DNA from: Alloascoidea africana
Lineage: Eukaryota; Ascomycota; Alloascoideomycetes; Alloascoideales; Alloascoideaceae
DNA: 64,000 bases
NCBI GenBank assembly: GCA_030581615.1
Contig: JAKTTT010000001.1
Span: 310,001-374,000 of the forward strand
Direction of reading: 5' to 3'
A program made the position numbers and the translations under genes. Positions 25,001-37,106 of the stretch are shown here, piece after piece. Numbering within the stretch: position 1 is the stretch's first letter; the number at the start of each line of letters is the position of its first letter. The notes under the pieces are model-generated. The model saw nothing but the letters and a program-made list of their open reading frames with translations, was not told the DNA's origin and made no database searches.

Positions 25001-26287
25001 CCTGATGTTTGGTTGTATCCTCTCCTGGCAGGGTAATGTGCCAAAGGACCACCAGCCAAAGCTGGTAGAAATCTACAAGCGGAAGTGCAGAGTGGGAAAT
25101 CAACAAAACTAATGCGTTAAAGTAAGTTAATACATTATCAACTTTGCTGCGACGTGAGAAAAAGTAGGCGATGCAATATGAATTACCAAAAAGTTGACCT
25201 TCAATGGGTGGAATGAATGGACTGCCTAGTAGCGAGTATACATGGGTGTTGGTGTGGGATGAATGAAGAGACCAATTGGAAAAAGGGACCCAAAGATATA
25301 ACCAAAGCATGTGGTTAGAAACAGGTCAAAAGCTTCTCGGGGGAGCGAAGATGTTCCGAAAAGTAAAAGTTTTTCCGTCACGAAGTTCTCGTGTCCAATG
25401 TTGTCTTTTATTTCCCAATTTAGAAATAAGAACAAACGATTTCTTCGATTTGACACCAAATGTTTTGAGTTTTGTTCTATTTTATGACAAAATTGTTTTT
25501 CCTTGGCTAGGGTTCTGTCTTACTTGCGATTAAATATCCCTAAGAATCGATAGCACTACAAAACGATTTTTGGGGTTTGGTTCCAGCTTCCTGTTCGTAA
25601 TTCTACATGATTGTATGGCGTACTTCTATTCTCTCCAGGCTTTTGTTTTACTGTTTCCAAAGTTTTCCTGTCGTGGAACAAGATTCTCAAATTCTGGGAA
25701 ATTCTCAATAGTCTAAGCACCATAAAATGCAGCATAGCCTGCTATGAAGAAGATTAAATAATGTACATTTGCAAAGTATGACTTGACAAAGTTGATTGGA
25801 CAGGTCTCAGTTATGCTGACTTAATGATTCCTATCTGAATATAAAGATTTAATATGTTCATTACTCTATATACAACTGTCTTATGATTTCTACAACTCTG
25901 ATTTCATCAGCTAACGTATCCGAGAGAATAGCGAATATGGTGCTTTGCGACTAAACTTAAAACCGAGAAGACTTCATAAATGAGAGATCTCTGTTCAATC
26001 AAATAGCATGCTTTCTACAGTGAACTAAACCTGCTAGTAATACGACGGTGGATCTATTTTGTACCGATCCTGCCTGTTGCTTTCTACTAACTCGGTGGAT
26101 CAAAACTTCCATTAAACTGATCAGAGGGGTCTCAATTATGCAATAACATTAATAATAATAAATCAATCAAACCAAACCTGGTTCTACATATGCCTGGATT
26201 TCAAAGTAGAGAATAAATAAATGCGCTGAAATTGGAAGATGGAAAGCCTCGTCTGGGTGTTCTGGTTTACCCATTTCTAGTATATTT
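22039..26287. other. AT-rich gene-free region between the small gene and gene C
   Basis: No supported gene. The longest frame is 125 codons on the minus strand (25310-24933); it is hydrophobic and unlike any family I know, and another frame overlaps it. No transposon ends or tandem arrays are evident by eye. Confidence 0.45.
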
Positions 26288-27391
26288 TCAATGTGGATAC
26301 TCCGCTTCAAATTTTGATAACCTTTTTTGAATCATTCTTGAAACATTTTTCCGTCTATCTTTCATTGTTGCAAAAAACTCATCTGTTGAATTGTGCTCAA
26401 CAATAAAGTAGTAGTCACCTTCTCGGACTACTGTCGAAATTTTTTTTTCGCTGTCATCATAAGCGCAGCCATAGTAAATGTCTTGAATTACTCCTATAGT
26501 TGCTCTTTTCATATCTTCGTTACTTGAGCTAGAATTTATTCTATTTTGAACTGTTTCCATTAGATCTTGTACATGAGGACATGTTAAACGCTCCGCACGA
26601 TCTGAGGGATTCGGAGATCTGGACTGTGACATTAATGCTCTTGCTTCAGCTCTCAAAACAGTGGTCGGTTTTATACATTCGGTTTCTGGATGTGAATCTA
26701 ACCTTGAAATAACCCAGTAATATTGAGGAGTCGAATGTGCATGCCTAGATGTACTCAGATCTAATAGCTTTGCTGTGAAAAGCATCTTATCACATTTCTT
26801 GCAGTAGTACGAAAAGTTTGGAGTCTGACTTGACCCACTTCGAAGACCATCTGATCGTAATTGGCGCAGTGGGACTCCATGTTTTGCAGTAAAATACAAC
26901 CACATGGCGAATTTCATATCATCTGAAGTGACACAGAAGTCGCCCTCTCTCAGGCTGAAATTTTTGAGGCATCGCTGAAACCACCCTCGCACCGACTCAT
27001 CGGGGTAAGTAATTGCTATAAACTGATCAGGGTGGTGAGGCGTGAGGAGAATACCATGACTCGACCGGCGTGTCCTGGAAGCATGAGATCGAGAACTGGA
27101 GGGGGATTGGGACGGTATCTGGAATGAGGATGGTGATGAAGACATATCTCCAGGCGAATATGAAGAGATTGATCTTAAATCGTAAGAATTTCTGTGAGTA
27201 TGACTTCGAGAATTGGAAGGTGAACTATACCTAGGAATGGCTGAGACGGAACTAGTTATGTCCCAATTGTAGAGTTCAGAAATGTCGAAATCTGATGCGA
27301 ATGTCTTTGAAGCAGGGTTTAGTCCTAATTGATATTCGTCGATATTGAAAGAATCCTCAGCAAAGTATCTATAGTTGTGTGTATAATCCAT
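26288..27391 (-). CDS. Family gene C: intronless putative zinc-binding regulator
   Basis: A single exon of 367 residues, shorter than A, B and E and without the intron they share. Residues 1-115 are Ser-rich and disordered. The conserved block starts near F124 (DQFIAITYPDESVRGWFQRCL, W137), continues through DDMKFAMWLYFTAKHGV and NFSYYC, and carries C197 and C200. The bridging strand is YYWVISR (W226), then H234 and C239 complete H-x4-C. The C-terminal block starts at LTCPHVQDL and contains IGVIQDIYYGCAYD, ending in a basic helix near KKRLSKFE-like sequence. With gene D it forms a subgroup marked by DMKFAMWLYFTA and RSDG in place of RATG. A DNA-binding role is inferred from resemblance to FAR1/Aft1-type zinc folds, not proved. 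Confidence 0.88.
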   Translation of the reverse strand: MDYTHNYRYFAEDSFNIDEYQLGLNPASKTFASDFDISELYNWDITSSVSAIPRYSSPSNSRSHTHRNSYDLRSISSYSPGDMSSSPSSFQIPSQSPSSSRSHASRTRRSSHGILLTPHHPDQFIAITYPDESVRGWFQRCLKNFSLREGDFCVTSDDMKFAMWLYFTAKHGVPLRQLRSDGLRSGSSQTPNFSYYCKKCDKMLFTAKLLDLSTSRHAHSTPQYYWVISRLDSHPETECIKPTTVLRAEARALMSQSRSPNPSDRAERLTCPHVQDLMETVQNRINSSSSNEDMKRATIGVIQDIYYGCAYDDSEKKISTVVREGDYYFIVEHNSTDEFFATMKDRRKNVSRMIQKRLSKFEAEYPH

Positions 27392-27496
27392 ACTTATAGA
27401 ACAGTGGTATGCCCATTAAACAAGATTGTAAATCTGAGGCTCTGGGTTGAATCTTGTAGAGTAGCCATCTACAAATTGATGTGGGCAGCAGGGTGC

Positions 27497-27503
27497 TTTT
27501 ATA
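27497..27503 (-). promoter_or_regulatory. TATA box of gene C
   Basis: TATAAAA on the minus strand, about 106 bp before the ATG of gene C. Confidence 0.6.
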
Positions 27504-27848
27504 TGGTAAGTTGATAAACTAGTCACAAACGGGTACGAAAATACCCATAATGAATAGTTTTTGTGGAATCAACTCATTTCTTTAACCGCCATATATATTT
27601 AGTACGTGGCGAGTTAGGCATACGTGAATAAGACGCCATGATTAGGTAGCAGCTAGGAACAGAAACGGAAAAATCAGGACAAATGCCAGTGCCACCGAAA
27701 ACTTGATAAGCTTGGGCGATGCGAACTAATGAAAAGTGATGCAAAAGAAATGTCTGCGGCGCACCAAAAAAGACCTGTCACTCCCTGCATTGAAACAATC
27801 CTTTCGAAGTACGAATAGAAGCATTAAGGGCACTCTTTCTTGACTCTA

Positions 27849-28236
27849 TCAAATGCATTTTTCATCTGACATTTCTAGCCGTGTCAACATTGGTTTCATT
27901 CGCTCGACCGCCTCATCAAGAGAAGCTGGGTCAACTTCCAAATCCCTCCCGCTTTCAAAACATGATTCATTTCTTAGCGCCGGGCAGGCTTTGTTTACAA
28001 GAAGACGGCCGCATGATTGGAGACCATAATATTGTAGACAACTCGTCAAACGACTCATTTCCAATGACCTTGGAAAGACGCCGCATAATCAGAAATTTTC
28101 TCTCGGAGTCAAAACGCATCTTTTCAAAGACACTCTCTGTGTCACAACTACTGCCACTATTAGAGACAGGGCAGCTTTCGGTTAAGGAGCGAGCCGTGGG
28201 TGGAGTTGTCGGAAAAAAGGCAGGGTACGAAACATC
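27849..28236 (-). other. Coding-like stretch upstream of gene C, frame unresolved
   Basis: Two minus-strand frames look protein-like and overlap. One is open from 28236 to 27967 and contains SVFEKMRFDSERKFLIMRRL. The other is open from 28064 to 27849 (ATG at 28058) and contains ASLDEAVERMKPMLTRLEMS. A 125-codon plus-strand frame (27881-28258) covers the same DNA. I could not join the minus frames by a convincing intron. It may be a small real gene, a decayed exon or chance. No family is recognised. Confidence 0.25.
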
Positions 28237-28258
28237 TCATTGGAGGAGGGTAACATAG

Positions 28259-31200
28259 ATCATGCAAGCCCAATAAATATGGATGCTGGGAGGCAAGGGC
28301 CCAGTCATCTTTGACAAAGATGAGTGGAATCTAAAAGTATTAGGTGAACATATTAAGAATGGTAAAACCAAGTGTTTTCGAAAAATCTCAGAAGAATTAT
28401 ATTTGGCGCGTGTTATTATATTTTCGCTAGGGTGTTGTGCTCGGAGTTTTATTGGCTTTTTTCTTGAAGATGCAGTATGAATTGCATTCTTTGAAATTAT
28501 CAAAAGTGAACAATGATAGCCTTTAGTACAACTGAATGTCGACAACTTTCTGAAACTTTACAAGAAATTTGAAATGTTTATATTTAGAACCTGTGTCGTT
28601 ATAGTGGAGTGGGGAGCTGTTTGAAAGCTAAAGAACGGTCGTATCTTCTAAGATCTAGAACCACTATTTTGCTTATGAGTATATTTTCAAGCGAGGGAGA
28701 AAACTCCGGATTAAATACCTATTTCGAAGGTTTTAAAGGTTCTAAGATATTTGAGGTTCAGCGTTCAGCTTTTCAAATTGAAATTGTGATCTATGGAAGT
28801 TTAGTTTTTTACTCTCGTTGTTCAGTGCAGAAGCTCGATGCTAACATTGCAAGACAATTTCCAGACTTTGAAGTATTCTGTTTTGACAGTATTTCAAAAA
28901 GGTTTGTGGCATCATGATCAAAAGCCAACAACAATAGGTTGTAGTAAGGTGCCAAGCGATGCAACTCGAATTTTAAGGTAGGCTATATTCGATTAAATAG
29001 AAATTATAAGATAAGACACGAGAGCTTCATATAATTTCAAATCTAGGGGTTAGAGCAGTCTAGAAGCTGACTGCGGAGCAAAGAAGGCGGAAAGGACAAA
29101 GGGGGATTTTGAGCATGTTTTTTCTCTGAAAGCGGATAATGATTGAAAGGATGTCAACAAAAACAACCCACTTTGAGAGTTTTGGAAGTGCCAAGCCTTT
29201 CTGGAAGCCGTAGAGATTAGAATATTGTTCGGGGAGATTTCTACCCTTCGAATGGAATCAATAGTTTGTAGAACCAAAGTTGTGGGTAGTCATTATACCT
29301 TTCTATCATTTTGTTTCTCCAAATCAAGGACGTTGGCGAATTAAGGTGTCTCGTGTAATGGAAGAGATGTTGAAGTAGAACGAAGAGCTAAATGAAGAAT
29401 CAAGTAAAAGGGTGGATTTTAAGCAGTACAAGTTTGATTGATAAAGAGATTGACAGTAGCAGATAATGGAAGGTTTGGCTGTTTTTTAGTAAATATAATT
29501 GTCTTACAATGCAAAGCCAAAATTTTCAGCCCTGTATTTTGCTTGTACTATGTGTGATAAACCTTCAAAAGAGTTCTCGAGGGTTTAAACTTGCTTAAAG
29601 CAGGTACTCCCTCACAAGCTTGTTGCCCATAGAAAGCATTATATAGGGTACTTGTCTTTAATCTCTGAAAAATTTCAGCTTTAAGTTGGCTTGCTTTTAA
29701 ATGGCTTCAGTGATAATCGTTCTAAATGCTGAACAAGATTTCAATTTTTGATACCTCTTCCATGATCCATCTTGTAGTTTCGAAAGTATCTGTTGGCTAT
29801 CAACTATACTTATGTTTAACCGCATTAGACTTACCGTAAGTGTCTTGATACTATCTGATAAGATTTAACTGATCCCTAACTTGGCAGAGAAATGTTGAGA
29901 AGAGCAGATGGCGGTTATGTTCACTTTTTTTCAAATGTTGACAAGTTTTATTCAAGAAAGCGGTGTCAGTGAGCAAGTATAGATTTAAGTGTTACGAGAA
30001 ATACTTCTGAAAAGGCGCCGACTTGGTAAGGATAGGAGAAGAGCTCAAAAATATGTGCTAAAGAATGAGTGAGAAAGCAGCTATAACTCTGCCTCGTGCT
30101 CAAATCATATGTAAATAGACTGTTTCACAATCATGTGGCTTAGAATTTGCAATTCAATGTTATTTTGGTAACAATAACTGAGCTGTTGCCATAAGGTCAA
30201 GCAAAAGCAGTAGTAAAATTTTCCTACTTTCTGTGAAAGGCAAATTTCGACTGATTCTATTTAGCACAAGGTTGCTCTACCCTTGAGCTAAGGATTAATT
30301 CTATTCAGAAATAGTATTTAAAAAGACACTTAGCACCAAAAGCTAGATTCATTGTGAATCAAAACCCAGATATTGCCTTTTCAAAAACGACATTCTTATT
30401 AATGAAACGTAGCTCTTTGAATGCTGCATCTTGAAATTGTCCAGAATTATTTAAAAGAAATGGATCTTTTCTTCTGCTAAACATTTTTGAAAAATAGGTT
30501 AAACAAAATGCGTGATTTAGTTTTGTTCAATCTTTCAGCTTAGTGAGATTTGAATTTGCCAATCAAGTGTGCTGCTGATTTACCATGCATCGGTAAACTC
30601 CAATTGTTTTTTCCAAGGGTAAAAATGGTACAAGTAGGTCTTGTTCTTTTACAATAAACGCCAAAGCTTTTGGAAATATCAGCCAACCCTGAAAGTATAT
30701 GATTATTAGAGGCCAAAAAGTTAACACTGGAAACAAAAAAATAAATCAAGATGGTTGTCAACATAGTTTTCCTTTTGTCACTCTCTTTCATTCCAAAGTA
30801 AAAGGTCTACAAGGCGATTCAAAAGATCATCTTCTTTGACATATTATTCAAATAAAAATACAAAAGGCTGATTAAAAGACACATATTTTACCATTTGCTT
30901 TTTTTTAAATGAACAAGCTTATCTACAGAGAACTATTGACTCAAATAAAGCCAGCCTCATTTAAAATTTTCGTCTTAATGACCTACAAAACAAATAATAT
31001 CTCCACTATATCAAAAATCACGCTTATGGCAATACTTCAAGGACAGCTCTCTATGAAAGAGATAGCAATTTATGAGCATCTTATGATGTTAGTTTCTTTG
31101 TATTTTAAATGCCAGGCAAAGCCTAAACTACAATGACCATTCTTTTTGAAGAATATTTCTACAAGCGTAACAACTGGGTGACAGCGAAATTCTGTACAAC

Positions 31201-32392
31201 AAAAGCCTAGCCTAGTCTGAATAAAGCGAGCGATATTTCTGAGTAACTCAAGCTATGAACCATGCCGCCTACTTCTTTCTTTTTCAGATGTCTGTCTATT
31301 TGTTCAAGGCAGAATTCGAACTGGTTATCTTTGGATAGAATCTCTCCAACTTGACCGAATATATGAACAGTATGTCTCTTTCAAAAGAGACAAGGGTCAA
31401 GCAATAAGCCAATAGTACTTTTCAATCTATAATGGATGTAGGGGAATCCCTCCTATACTAAAACTCACCCAGGGGAATGAGACGCATTTGCTTTAGCTTG
31501 TTAGGTTTGTCATACTGGTCCCCCACCCAGTCAAGTCTTTTGTCCTCTGCTGAGTTTTTACTTTTTCCAAATCAAATATTTTGATGGTAAATTTTTATAG
31601 TAAGGGCAATACTAATTGATGATTCTTGAAAGACATTCTCTAGTATATATATATTATGTGCCATAGGTACTAATTGACAAAGAAAAACAACTAGGAAGCA
31701 TTTTAGAACCGAACTCACTAATAGAATCAAGCGTTGAGTAGGGCATAATACAACACGAATAAAACAAAGGTTTGCTAACATAGGTTCTTTGAACCAATCA
31801 AATCTTATCTGATTTTCTCAGAGTTCCTTCTCTAACGTACAAAGTCCTTAAGTTAATCATATTTTATTACAGTCATCTCGTCCTAAAGAGATATTTTGAA
31901 CTTGCCTAACACAATGTATCGCCGTTTAGTCATACAAACAAAAGCAAACATCTAAACCAGTCTTGAATCAGCTTAACTCACCAAACGAAAAAAATTCAGC
32001 TGCTATTATGTGCAATGTAACTAAAATTGTACCATTTTACTAGTCAGAAAAATGTAAAGTGACTGTCTGTCTTTTCCTTTTTTATAAAAAAATGTCCATT
32101 TACATTAAAGTCCTATTAAACTAACATGAAAAGATAGTGCCAGTACAGGATTCTTAGTGGTGTGTCATCTGTATCGTGGTTGATGTGGACAACAAGAACC
32201 AGTTTGGTGCTGTGTTGGAGCACCAAGATCTACTACTACAACATCAATTTAATAAGAGCCAAAGTTCGGAGCATTCCTACCTAGTTTTTCCCTCGGATAC
32301 TTACCATGGGATAATGATATTTATTCTTTTCTTTCTGTTTATCAGATTTATGACTATCATATAAATATTACGATTCAGATACAAAATATAAA
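28259..32392. other. AT-rich gene-free region
   Basis: Four kilobases with no supported gene, RNA gene or repeat. Frames are short, and none carries a recognisable motif. Confidence 0.5.
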
Positions 32393-34504
32393 TCATGTCA
32401 AATATCGGACTCTAACAGGAACCCTTAGTATAATGTCTTGCTTAACACCATCGTTCAAGCTTTGAAAATTTGCTGTTCCACCTCTCCCTCGATCTAAGAC
32501 AATATTAAACTCCAACTCATATATCCTCGAAATCATATAGGAGTGAAAACTAGGAGGGAGGACAATATTTTTGGATTGAAGAATTTTGGCCATGTCTAAA
32601 GAGACACAAACGGTTTTTTCCCATGCATTATTTGGCAGCTGTTTCCAAGCTGAACCGCCATCTTCGGGGTTAGACTCGCCAGTTCGGCTAGCTGAGTTAG
32701 CCATAGCCTTTGAAGTCTCAGAAGTTTGCATCTTTATTGCAGAGAAAAAGCTCCTGTGCCTGACCTTTTCAAAGTTGTTGACCTGTAAAGGAACGACTGC
32801 TGTCTTGTATCTCAACTCTTCCAGCTTCTTCACTCCTTTTAAACTCTCAGGACAAAGTCCACCAGTATTGATCATGTCTGTGCTGAAAGTTATCGGGCTT
32901 TTGTCATTATTGTATATCGTATGGGCTTTTAGCACGGTGGATATCTTTGCTATCGTTGGTGGAGATGTGAAAGGCGTACTATCACATGCTTTGAGCCAAT
33001 TTTCATTGGGTTCGAAGGTTACTTTGATTTTGAACTGATGGAGTTCATCGTAATCAGATGGTATCAGATCAAGTGCGTCATGGACCACTGCTTCATAATC
33101 TGGAAGCTTGGGGTTTTTGAGATTGTATTCCTCTTGCTGCTTTCGAATGAACTTTGCAGTGACGTATTGAAAACCTCTTTTAGGTACCTCCGTTTCCAAT
33201 TGAACCCTACCTACCCTGGTCGGAATCTTTCCTGGTAGATACATCGGATAGGATTCTCGGACCTTTTCTGTGCACAGTTTTTGTTCCGCACGACATTTAG
33301 CGGACGTCTTATCACCAATTGGGACACTATAACTAAAGCACAAGTCCTCAGGAGAATACAATTCTTTGCATCCCCATTGCAGTTGTCCTTGTTGTTGTAT
33401 GTCTGAGTCATTTTTACCTTTCTTCAACATCCACAAGATTTGTTCCTGTAGATTCTCTTCCGATTTATCATAAAAGTACCCATTCGGAATGAAACGGAAT
33501 TCTTGTTTTATATCCTTCAAGATTTCTTTTGTTGACGGAGTATTGAAAGTATTCTGTCCAATGATTCGTAGGTGAATCATATAAGCAATAGAAGCATATT
33601 TTGGTGTCTGGTCATTAACAATGATAATCGAGGATCCGGTGGTTGAATTCAATCGTGTATATCCTAGAGCAGGATTAACTGGGATCTCAGGAAAGTCCTT
33701 TTTAAAATCGTTCAAATGGAAGGAGAACGTTTCCTTATCCAATCCAAGTGTTGGGGGTAATCGAGAGTGTGCCTTTAAATCACTGCTTGGCTCTAAAATG
33801 TTATACGGGATTCGGAAACGAAATGGCACTTTGAACTTTGAATTGGGTGCCAAAATTCCATTCACTGGGAGCCCAATTACCTGGCCATCTTCATCAATCG
33901 ATGACCTGTTATACTCCGAATTAGGCTCATCGTAGTAGTAGCTTGCTTCATGGTCGTGAACTTTAAAAAATGTTAACATTGAAGACTTCTGTCTATATTT
34001 TATTTTCTTGTCTTTTGTCTCCAGCATCGCCGAAACGGTTGACTTTCCTTCCAGAGATACGTAAAAGTCAAACAATTTGACTTCTTTATCCATTGCATTT
34101 TCTAAAATCACATATCCTAGAATATCTTCGCCATTTGTGTACTCCTTAACGGTTGCTTTACTTGACTCCTTCTTGTCTTCCAAGATTATTTTGGCACGGA
34201 GCGAATAGGTCCATCTGTAGTCTTCTGTCTTTTGCACTCCTGCAAATCTATCACTTCCAGGGATTAGCGACGAGAAAGAAGACGCTATTGACTGTCTTGA
34301 TGTTGGCGGGCTTGAATATCTTGTTGCTGACTCATCATTCGATTGGGTCGATTGCGGGTTTAAATCTGGTAATTCAGATACATGGTGTGGATGAGGTAGA
34401 GTGGGATCTATAATCCGGAGTCCTTGCCAGCATGGGGGTCGAAGTTCATGTGGAATTTCTTGGGGTGGAGTAGCATCATTGTCTCGACATCTATAGTCTT
34501 CCAT
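32393..34504 (-). CDS. Arrestin-related protein (Bul/Spo23-like)
   Basis: A single exon of about 703 residues. After a disordered, Pro/Ser-rich N-terminus of about 95 residues, the arrestin-like fold begins near DYRWTYSLRAKIIL, continues with NGEDILGYVILENAM and SKFKVPFRFRIP, and ends in a C-terminal sandwich with LPPSFHSYMISRIYELEF, typical of Bul-type adaptors. In yeasts such proteins link the Rsp5 ubiquitin ligase to membrane cargo or to meiotic regulators. A variant PY-like motif, LPDY, sits between the two halves; no classical PPxY is seen. The first in-frame ATG (34504) is used; the frame is open slightly further. Assignment to the Bul or Spo23 branch is from overall pattern and could be another alpha-arrestin branch. 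Confidence 0.8.
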   Translation of the reverse strand: MEDYRCRDNDATPPQEIPHELRPPCWQGLRIIDPTLPHPHHVSELPDLNPQSTQSNDESATRYSSPPTSRQSIASSFSSLIPGSDRFAGVQKTEDYRWTYSLRAKIILEDKKESSKATVKEYTNGEDILGYVILENAMDKEVKLFDFYVSLEGKSTVSAMLETKDKKIKYRQKSSMLTFFKVHDHEASYYYDEPNSEYNRSSIDEDGQVIGLPVNGILAPNSKFKVPFRFRIPYNILEPSSDLKAHSRLPPTLGLDKETFSFHLNDFKKDFPEIPVNPALGYTRLNSTTGSSIIIVNDQTPKYASIAYMIHLRIIGQNTFNTPSTKEILKDIKQEFRFIPNGYFYDKSEENLQEQILWMLKKGKNDSDIQQQGQLQWGCKELYSPEDLCFSYSVPIGDKTSAKCRAEQKLCTEKVRESYPMYLPGKIPTRVGRVQLETEVPKRGFQYVTAKFIRKQQEEYNLKNPKLPDYEAVVHDALDLIPSDYDELHQFKIKVTFEPNENWLKACDSTPFTSPPTIAKISTVLKAHTIYNNDKSPITFSTDMINTGGLCPESLKGVKKLEELRYKTAVVPLQVNNFEKVRHRSFFSAIKMQTSETSKAMANSASRTGESNPEDGGSAWKQLPNNAWEKTVCVSLDMAKILQSKNIVLPPSFHSYMISRIYELEFNIVLDRGRGGTANFQSLNDGVKQDIILRVPVRVRYLT

Positions 34505-34558
34505 GTGCAAAGATTTTGTGGAGGTGTTTCAACAGTGGCTTTTCCAGAGAAGTGTGAG

Positions 34559-34568
34559 TATATATATA
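34559..34568 (-). promoter_or_regulatory. TATA-like element of the arrestin gene
   Basis: Ten bases of alternating TA within a short palindrome, about 55 bp before the start codon. The distance is short for a TATA box, so it may act closer to the start site or be fortuitous. Confidence 0.4.
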
Positions 34569-36034
34569 CTCAGGGTGAAAGATAGCATCTGCATGAACAG
34601 TTAGCAGAAACTCTGGCATTGGCAGGCAGACTGGCAACTCAATTCCTCTTTGGGGAGCTCATCCCAAGCATTCATAATACGGAGCTGATTCAGCAATTTC
34701 TGGCGAAACTGTGATGTGTGAACACAAAACAGATTTGCCTTTTCAAAACCCCAAGCTGCAGGTGTAAGGCATGAACTAAGGGATGTTGTCTACTACAGGT
34801 GGAGAAGGGCTTGTGACTCATAGATTCCTAAAAGGTTTGGAATGCTTTCCAGAACACCGGTATCGGCAATATCACCTTTCTCCGAAGGGTTTGCACCTTA
34901 TTTGTATAGGTTGGACTCGTTGATATCGGGGGATCAACTTGCCCTTTTACTTTTACAGTTCTGATGACAAACCAGGCGCGCGCTTAAACGGCTCTCAAGG
35001 AGCGACACAAAACCAAAAACTCAGAAAATGACGGGAGTCTTCTATGGTTCCATCCATGAAAATGTAATAAATCAATAAATAAATGAAATGCCAGGTCAGG
35101 TCTACGAATCCAATTTCGTCAATCAGCGTGCACGTTCCATACATTTTCCCAGATCGAAGTGCCATAATTGAATGGCCATATAGGGAACAGAGCGCCCACA
35201 GACGGACAGAAGTCTATTGAATTGGCCCGAACGGCTTCGTATTCTGCTCTGACCTGGAGCCCTTCATGCATGGATAAGAGACCCTGGACTGCTGAAGTTC
35301 TCTCAGAGAATATTCAGGAATCAAAAAGACGGCAATCGAAGGGCACACTGGCTGCTAAGCCATACATGCAATTGTGGCGGCAATCGCCCTGAATCGGACG
35401 CTGTGCATGAGAGAAGATGAGGACTGCATCTATCAATGCTTCACCGTTGCGAGGTTAACTCCCTAAGATCTTAACGCGGAGGCTGGTTCGTGGTGACTCA
35501 CAAAAACCACCCACCAGATACCCAAATACATGGTGAATCTAATTGGCTCTATTAGCTTACTCCCATTAAAAGTGGCTAGAAAAAAAACCCTAACCCGCTT
35601 TTGGCCCAATCGCCGAATATGGATATTCTAGATTCTGTTTTCTATATTTGCCGCAGAGTTATTATATTCTCTTTGTCAAAAGTCAATCCATTTTTAAAAC
35701 AAATTCTCTTTTGTAAACATTAGGAATCAGATTCTTTCAATTAAGGTCACACGCCACTTTAGAACGGAAGATACCAGCCATAATTTTGAACGCTTTGTTT
35801 TGCCAAAGATATTCAAGAATTGCTAATTTATGTTCTTCAAAATGTGTGTTTTGAGTATAGTATATCATAAATTCATTGACATTGGAGTCAATCGGAATGA
35901 TTTGCTGTCAACCTTCCACATTTTACATCATTTTCCATTTCCACATAATAAAACTCCCATCTTGTGTGGGAAATTTGATACGAAAAAAAAAAAAGAGAAG
36001 TAGAATAATGATCAAGTAGTATAAAAGTCCACTA
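34569..36034. other. Gene-free region between arrestin gene and transposon
   Basis: I see no supported gene. The longest frame is 74 codons at 35168-35392 and has no recognisable features. An A-rich run lies near 35983. Confidence 0.5.
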
Positions 36035-36067
36035 ACGTAGTTCACATGCGAGCGGACCACCTTTCAC
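36035..36067 (+). repeat. Left terminal inverted repeat of the Fot1-like element
   Basis: Thirty-three bases that match the reverse complement of 37107-37139 exactly; flanked outside by TA at 36033-36034. Confidence 0.9.
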
Positions 36068-36826
36068 TACCTATCTTAATATAACAGACAATTAAAACAC
36101 AACCACAATAAAAATCTACTCGCTATTACCCTTATCTGAATCTACAGACATTTCTACATCTTTTGTACAAGACTGCAAATTATGACCAGTTTTCCCGCAA
36201 GTACGACATCGCCGAACAGTCGCCGCAGCTCGCCTCGACCGACCACCAGATTGCCTTGTTTCATGAGCTACCTGCTTATCCACCTCCTTCTAAGCTATAA
36301 AGTCTTGACCTTCTCCTACCGAAAGGGCTCCTCCTTGCTGTATGTGCGTCTTTTTGGCCCTCCGTCGCTTGCTAAGTCTCTCATTAGCCTCGCGAAGTGA
36401 CTTGGTCTCAGCACGAAGGAGGGCCACCTAATGCATAAAAGACTGAGTTCCTTTAACAATCTTATCAACAGCTTTATAAATTGATGTTGGAGAGCTGCTC
36501 TGGTGTCGGGAAATTTGATATTTGGTGTAGGCAGACTGTGAAGCGGTTTGTGGAAGGATCTGTGGTGTCGAAGAGACCCAAGTTGTAGATATCCGCATGA
36601 GCAACACCATACTTGGCTCTCATATTCACCACAAGCCGAAACCACACGTTTATCTCATCTGGATCTTCGCATTGAGCCCTCTGACAGTCGTTAGCGCAAT
36701 CAAAGCGTGTCTTGAGCTCTGCTTGTCGCTTGACGAAGTGTGTAGCCCAGTTCTTCCCGACGAGTCAGCCCTCTGCAACAAGGAATTGGCCATATCTTCA
36801 ACACCAGAGAGGCGGGGAGAAAATCC

Positions 36827-37057
36827 TCAGGCATCAAGGTTAAGGAGGAACTTGACTATAGTCTCCTCTTCTAGCAGACTTAATCTCATTGAATTGGCAG
36901 GAGTATCAGCGCGAGCGTGTCGTCTGTTCATTCTGGCGCATAAGATTGTATGAGTGACAGAGTAGATCTGGGCTGCTTTCCGGATGCTAAGTGTTGGGTC
37001 TTGTTTGATAGCCTGGATTTCAAGGAGGAGATTGGCTTCTTTAGAATTTGAATACAT
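36827..37057 (-). pseudogene. Fot1-like transposase N-terminal remnant
   Basis: Seventy-six codons from an ATG, preserving the helix-turn-helix part of a Fot1/pogo transposase (IQAIKQDPTLSIRKAAQIYS, then RRHARADTP). The frame closes after FLLNLDA. In Fot1 this is followed by a GF.PRL..V.DMA motif, and matching residues (GFSPRL, DMANSLL) are visible immediately after the stop. It cannot encode an active transposase. Confidence 0.75.
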
Positions 37058-37106
37058 GTTATGTGGCAGAAGAAATTAATAGTTAAATAAGGAGTTTGGT
37101 AGAATT

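Noticed and set aside
24933-25310. 125-codon hydrophobic frame as a membrane protein gene
   Set aside because: No recognisable motif, a second frame overlaps it, and no supporting splice or promoter signal was clear.
27881-28258. Plus-strand 125-codon frame as a gene
   Set aside because: Minus-strand frames over the same DNA are equally protein-like, so no strand can be preferred.
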